Assembly: GCA_947259195.1 (NCBI GenBank)
Contig: CAMYLC010000090.1
Span: 1-59,910, forward strand
Length of the DNA stretch: 59,910 bases
Direction of reading: 5' to 3'
DNA from: Thermoanaerobaculia bacterium
GTDB taxonomy: Bacteria > Acidobacteriota > Thermoanaerobaculia > Multivoradales > JAHEKO01
Below, one piece after another: positions 55,878 through 59,910 of this stretch (its first letter is position 1; every line of letters begins with the position of its first letter). The translations under genes and the position numbers were made by a program. The notes beneath the pieces are model-generated. The model made no database searches. It saw nothing but the letters and a program-made list of their open reading frames with translations, and was not told the origin of the DNA.

Positions 55878-57583
55878 ATCTCCAGGCGAAAGATCGCGAT
55901 TCCAACCTCAGGTGGCAGCTCTGGTCTGCGTGCAATCGTGATCCGGGTGGCTGTAGCCGGTTCGGGGAGGTTCCAACGGGCGCGGTAGCGCTGGGCGAAG
56001 ATCTCGCTACCGCCCGGTAACCAGGTCAGCCAAGGCGGTGGCGCCTGGAAGCCCTCCAGGCTCGCCACGTCTTCTCGTCGGGCCGCCCACTCTCCGCTTT
56101 CGATGCCGACTCGAAGGAGCCAGCGCTGGTGGTTGCCATCCTCCGTGTCCAGGGTGACCTCGGCGACCGGGGTGCCCGTGGCCAGAGACGTGGAGTTCTC
56201 CAAGTAGGAATCGATCACTACCGAACCAACCGGTAGTTCGGGCTCCAGATCTCGGACGACTTCGTGCTGTTCAGAAGTCATGACGAACGGAGTACCGGCT
56301 AGAGAGTAGGCGCTCGAGGATGGCAGCTGCAGGAGTGTGGCGACGGCGAGAGCCCCCAGTGCCAGTGCCGCAGGAAGTAGGGCCCTGCGTTTTAGAGCCT
56401 GTGCCATCTCCGCCAGCCAGGCGATCACCAGGAAGCCGATCAAGACGCCAAGCACCGAGGACCAACCCCCACCGACTCCGAAGAGTCGCAGTGTGTCGGT
56501 CAGGGGTCCGGTTCGCAGCCAGGGGTAGGCGGCAAGGAGCAGGGCTCCAGTGACGAGCGCCCCCGTCCAGATGCGCTGCAGGGTGACATAGGTACCCTGC
56601 CGCGGAATGCAGAGGGCTAGCGCAGCCAGCGGTGCGGCCAGAGCGCCAGGAAGCGGGACTGTTCGTGCGGCCAGGAAGGCCACCAAAAGAGCCGCCGGCA
56701 TCACTCGTCGTGAATCGTCGCTGCCCACCAGGGGCGCTGCCGGCAGCAGGACCAGGATCAGGCCGGCCGCGAGAAGGCTCTCCTCCCAGGAGCGCACGCC
56801 TGGCAGAAGCACCAGGGCAAGGACCGTACCCAAGACTACGGCTGCGTTCCCCTTCCAATCCTGCGGGGAAGCCACAAATAGCGTCGTGAGGAGAACCACG
56901 ACTGGCAGACTCGGGTGCCAGAAGCCGGCAACAATCACCAACAGCACTAGCGCAACGAAGCGGATCCAGCTCCTTGCCGCTCCACTGGGGGAAGCGACTC
57001 TCAGGGCGACGCCGAGAAGCGACAGGACAACGGCCACACTCCAGCCTGGCACAAGCACCAGACTGACACCGGCAATCAGCAGCGCCGCCCCAACACCGCG
57101 GTTTCGGCCGACAAGGCCAAGGCTCCAGGCGGCGGCGAGAGGTAGGACGACCAACCCAAAGAGCGTCTTGGGCTCCATCGGGTTTGCCAAGAGCTGATCG
57201 GACCTGGCGAGGAGTTGGGCTCCGAGGGCGGCCGGGACCCAGAAGCCCGAATCGGTACCGTCATAGTGATCGGCGAGGCGTCGGAAGATTGCGAGTCCCA
57301 GACTGGCAGTCAGTAACAACCCGAAAGTCGCGGCCCGCACGGGCCCCGCAGGTACCACCCACCCACCCAGCACGAGCAGTAGAGCGCCACCGGCCAGCTC
57401 GAAGGATGGCTGTCTCGAGAGTCCGGCCGCGCAAAGCAGCACCGCCGTGGACCAGAAAGCCAGATACCGGGTTTCCGCTGCGGCCTGTGGATCGGCCTGC
57501 GCCGCGGCTAGCAGCAACAGAGACGCCCCGGCGGCCAGGACGACGGCAACGCTGGCTGGAGAGAAGCGGGCGTGCGAGTTCAT
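55868..57583 (-). CDS. Polytopic membrane protein of unknown function
   Basis: 571 residues, almost entirely hydrophobic (about 14 helices) up to residue 400, with a soluble C-terminal domain starting around VMTSEQHEVVRD. It is rich in Leu, Ala and Val. Forms a coupled pair with the gene at 53628; both probably make or modify an envelope glycan. No motif recognised. Confidence 0.65.
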   Translation of the reverse strand: MNSHARFSPASVAVVLAAGASLLLLAAAQADPQAAAETRYLAFWSTAVLLCAAGLSRQPSFELAGGALLLVLGGWVVPAGPVRAATFGLLLTASLGLAIFRRLADHYDGTDSGFWVPAALGAQLLARSDQLLANPMEPKTLFGLVVLPLAAAWSLGLVGRNRGVGAALLIAGVSLVLVPGWSVAVVLSLLGVALRVASPSGAARSWIRFVALVLLVIVAGFWHPSLPVVVLLTTLFVASPQDWKGNAAVVLGTVLALVLLPGVRSWEESLLAAGLILVLLPAAPLVGSDDSRRVMPAALLVAFLAARTVPLPGALAAPLAALALCIPRQGTYVTLQRIWTGALVTGALLLAAYPWLRTGPLTDTLRLFGVGGGWSSVLGVLIGFLVIAWLAEMAQALKRRALLPAALALGALAVATLLQLPSSSAYSLAGTPFVMTSEQHEVVRDLEPELPVGSVVIDSYLENSTSLATGTPVAEVTLDTEDGNHQRWLLRVGIESGEWAARREDVASLEGFQAPPPWLTWLPGGSEIFAQRYRARWNLPEPATATRITIARRPELPPEVGIAIFRLEIWQ

Positions 57584-57716
57584 GGATGAGTCTACCGGGC
57601 TTCGAATCGGAAGCCCGGAAGCAGGGTCGTCTTTAGAACGGATCTTATCGTCTGCGACTGCCAGAAGTAGTGTGGCAGCCGTTGACCCCTTCCGTCGCCC
57701 TGATTAGACTCGCTCC

Positions 57717-59009
57717 ATGCTATCGAGAGAATTACTGCGGGAACGACCGCAAGAAGTTCGGGATTTGTTGGCGACGCGGGGTACCGACCCCGAGCTGTTC
57801 GGCACCTGGGAGGTTCTCGACAAGGAACGGCGCGAGGTGTTGGTCGAGGTCGAGGACCTGAAGCGGCGCCGGAACGAGGCCAGCAAAAAGATCGGCAAGG
57901 TCAAGCAGCAGGGCGGCGACGCCGCTGCCCAGATCGAGGAGGTTGGTCGGCTCAAGGGTCGCGTCGGAGAGCTGGAGGAGACGATCTCTGATGTGGAAAC
58001 CAAGCTGGCCGATGTGGAGCTCACCCTGCCCAACCTTCCGGATGCGAGCGTGCCCCGTGGCGAGGACGAGTCGGCCAATCGCGAAGAGCGCCGGGTCGGC
58101 ACGCCCCGCGACTTCGACTTCGAGCCCAAAGCCCACTGGGACCTGGGTCCCGAATTGGGGATCCTGGATTTCGAGCGCGGTGCCAAGATCACCGGTGCCC
58201 GATTCACCGCCTACTTTGGGGCTGGTGCCCACCTCGAACGAGCGTTGATCAACTTTTTCCTCGACCTCCACACTCGGGAACACGGCTACACCGAGGTCCT
58301 GCCGCCGTTCATCGTCAGCCGCGACTCGCTCGTCGGCTCCGGACAGCTGCCCAAGTTCGAAGAGGATCTCTTCAAGCTCGAGGATCACGAGTACTTCATG
58401 GCGCCCACCGCCGAAGTACCCCTGACCAACATCCATCGGAGCGAGACCCTCGAGGAATCACAGCTGCCAATCCGTTACGTAGCCTACACCCCGTGCTTCC
58501 GGGCCGAGGCCGGATCCCACGGCAGGGATGTTCGGGGCCTGATCCGCCAGCACCAGTTCAACAAGGTCGAGCTCTTCCAGTTCACCACCCCGGAGGAGAG
58601 CTTCGAGGCCCTCGAAGAGCTCACCTCCCAGGCGGAGAAAGTGCTTCAGCTTCTCGAGTTGCCCTATCGCACGGTCTGTCTTTCTACCGGCGACATGGGA
58701 TTCGCCGCCGCCAAGACCTACGACTTGGAGGTCTGGCTGCCCGGCCAAGATGCCTACCGGGAGATCTCGTCCTGCTCCAACTGCACGGCTTTCCAGGCCC
58801 GTCGGGCCAACATCCGCTACCGCCCCGCCGACGGAGGCAAGACTCGCCTTGTTCACACGCTGAACGGCTCTGGCCTGGCAGTTGGCCGCACTCTCGTGGC
58901 GATCTTGGAGAACTACCAGAATGAGGACGGATCGGTGACGGTGCCTGAGAAACTGCGGCCTTACATGGGTGGATTGGAGAGAATCACTCCGTCTTCGACG
59001 GCCGCATGA
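57717..59009 (+). CDS. serS: Seryl-tRNA synthetase
   Basis: 430 residues. N-terminal antiparallel coiled coil (about 25-110) binds the tRNA extra arm; class-II motif 2 ([19 protein letters not shown]) and motif 3 ([17 protein letters not shown]) are complete, with the [11 protein letters not shown]/serine loop. SerRS also charges tRNA-Sec, thus serves the predicted selenoproteins. It overlaps the convergent downstream gene by 49 bp. Confidence 0.97.
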   Translation: MLSRELLRERPQEVRDLLATRGTDPELFGTWEVLDKERREVLVEVEDLKRRRNEASKKIGKVKQQGGDAAAQIEEVGRLKGRVGELEETISDVETKLADVELTLPNLPDASVPRGEDESANREERRVGTPRDFDFEPKAHWDLGPELGILDFERGAKITGARFTAYFGAGAHLERALINFFLDLHTREHGYTEVLPPFIVSRDSLVGSGQLPKFEEDLFKLEDHEYFMAPTAEVPLTNIHRSETLEESQLPIRYVAYTPCFRAEAGSHGRDVRGLIRQHQFNKVELFQFTTPEESFEALEELTSQAEKVLQLLELPYRTVCLSTGDMGFAAAKTYDLEVWLPGQDAYREISSCSNCTAFQARRANIRYRPADGGKTRLVHTLNGSGLAVGRTLVAILENYQNEDGSVTVPEKLRPYMGGLERITPSSTAA

Positions 59010-59722
59010 CGCCACTTGGCGGCGTGCTCCTTGCCGCGCACGCCGGCTCGTTCTCCGGAGGCGTAGATCACTTCGTAGGCCTGGTACTGATCCCTGGCTC
59101 CGGTTTCGGGATTGTCGGGATTCTGACCGCGGGCTTCGAAGCACTCAACGCGGTTGCGGATCCCCTGTAGCTCTCGGATGGACATGATGGAGTCGATGAA
59201 TCGGAAGATTACGAGGGCCGTACCTGACATCAACCCAGTCGCGTCGGCCGAGATCCGCATGACCAGTCGAGACTGATCGCCCTGTGGCGCAAGGCAGACA
59301 TCGAAAACCAGTCGCGCAGATGCACCGGCAAACCGCACACCACTTGCCCACCAGACCATCGACCGACCCTGCACCAGATGACGTAGGTAGCCGATTGGCG
59401 AAGCATCGCCCAACTGGGGAGCGGGAATCCAGGAGACAATGTGCCGCGCCGAACTCTTGCCGCCATTGTCCAGCCGGTCGACGCTGTACCATCCCGCGCC
59501 TCGGCCCAATTGCGCCAGCCAGGGCCAGACGATCTCAGGGGACGCCTGAATCGAAACGGCTCGCGTCATGAGCACGCGTCGCGGAGGCCCTCCCTCCAGA
59601 TAGGAATCTCCGGGCATTCTTACCTTCTGCTCAACGGCAGTTGAACCCCAGTTGGTTCCCCACTGCAGGAACAGGTAGAGCCCGACGACCAGCATGACGA
59701 TCAAGGCGGCGAGGTAGAGCAT
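58961..59722 (-). CDS. SRPBCC-type protein with N-terminal membrane anchor
   Basis: 253 residues. One N-terminal helix (about 1-20). [20 protein letters not shown] is the START-like cyclase/dehydrase entry and the fold ends near [12 protein letters not shown]. The C-terminal 50 residues are unlike the family, and part lies antisense to serS. Confidence 0.7.
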   Translation of the reverse strand: MLYLAALIVMLVVGLYLFLQWGTNWGSTAVEQKVRMPGDSYLEGGPPRRVLMTRAVSIQASPEIVWPWLAQLGRGAGWYSVDRLDNGGKSSARHIVSWIPAPQLGDASPIGYLRHLVQGRSMVWWASGVRFAGASARLVFDVCLAPQGDQSRLVMRISADATGLMSGTALVIFRFIDSIMSIRELQGIRNRVECFEARGQNPDNPETGARDQYQAYEVIYASGERAGVRGKEHAAKWRHAAVEDGVILSNPPM

Positions 59723-59752
59723 GATAAGCGATTGCTAGCCTCTCACATGATG

Positions 59753-59794
59753 GGCGTAGGGGCGTAGGGGCGTAGGGGCTTAGGGGCGTGGGGT
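59753..59794 (+). repeat. G-rich 8-bp tandem repeat
   Basis: Five units of GGGCGTAG (GGGCGTAG x3, GGGCTTAG, GGGCGTGG) plus GG. G runs of 3-4 at 4-nt spacing could form a G-quadruplex. The stretch 59795-59910 shows no gene. Confidence 0.7.
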
Positions 59795-59910
59795 CTCGAA
59801 TTCGATGCAAGGTAGATACGGTCTTGGGAATCAAGTCTCCTCATGTTGTGGATTGAAAGGTTGCTGGTGTAGTAGGACTCCGTAGATGAGATGTAGGAGT
59901 TTCCTCATGG

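Overview
The window is a GC-rich bacterial chromosome segment, densely packed, with no rRNA or tRNA gene, phage or transposon that I could see. The cell is Gram-negative: there is an outer-membrane beta-barrel protein, a lipoprotein superoxide dismutase and several Sec signal peptides. A SUF-only Fe-S operon, GTP-type PEP carboxykinase, a single-polypeptide PDH E1, RicT next to an Hfq-like Sm protein and a pair of large envelope membrane proteins would fit Acidobacteriota or a neighbouring phylum. That placement is inference, not something the sequence proves.

Layout. 0-5 kb: AmmeMemoRadiSam-type radical SAM enzyme, an intergenic repeat block, a Rossmann-fold protein and pckG. 5-11.6 kb: PAS-GGDEF-EAL protein, PaaI-like thioesterase, SMUG1-type uracil-DNA glycosylase and a hybrid histidine kinase. 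11.6-17.6 kb: suf operon (Rrf2 regulator, sufB, sufC, sufD, sufS, sufU) with a recognisable promoter and a palindromic operator candidate. 17.6-22.9 kb: two metallopeptidases and Cu/Zn SOD. 23.2-28.6 kb: complete PDH operon aceE-aceF-lpd. 28.6-35.4 kb: small housekeeping and hypothetical genes. 47-53 kb: ppa, OmpW-size barrel, ispH-purD, ricT-hfq-pdxA. 53.2-59.7 kb: envelope membrane proteins, serS and a polyketide-cyclase-like protein.

The most interesting part lies between 35.4 and 47.1 kb. Three genes that first look broken are each continuous if in-frame UGA is read as selenocysteine: (1) a MerB-type organomercurial lyase with TWO UGA codons, which fall exactly on the two catalytic cysteines (Cys96 and Cys159 of MerB); (2) an AhpD/peroxidase-related protein with a C-H-Y-U redox motif; (3) a short GrdB-like protein with a U-P-V-C motif. 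A hairpin with a G in the apical loop lies about 17-31 nt after each of the four UGA codons, as expected of a bacterial SECIS element. The best is an 8-bp perfect stem with a GUG loop in the grdB-like gene. UGA is an ordinary stop for many other genes here, so a genome-wide code change does not explain this. The sel genes are not in the window and must lie elsewhere if this is right.

Two families of dispersed palindromic repeats occur only between genes: a 78-88 bp element with long self-complementary arms and a conserved central segment (three copies), and a shorter GTTGAAGC-hairpin element (at least five units at four loci). A REP-like palindrome and a G-rich 8-bp tandem repeat are also present.
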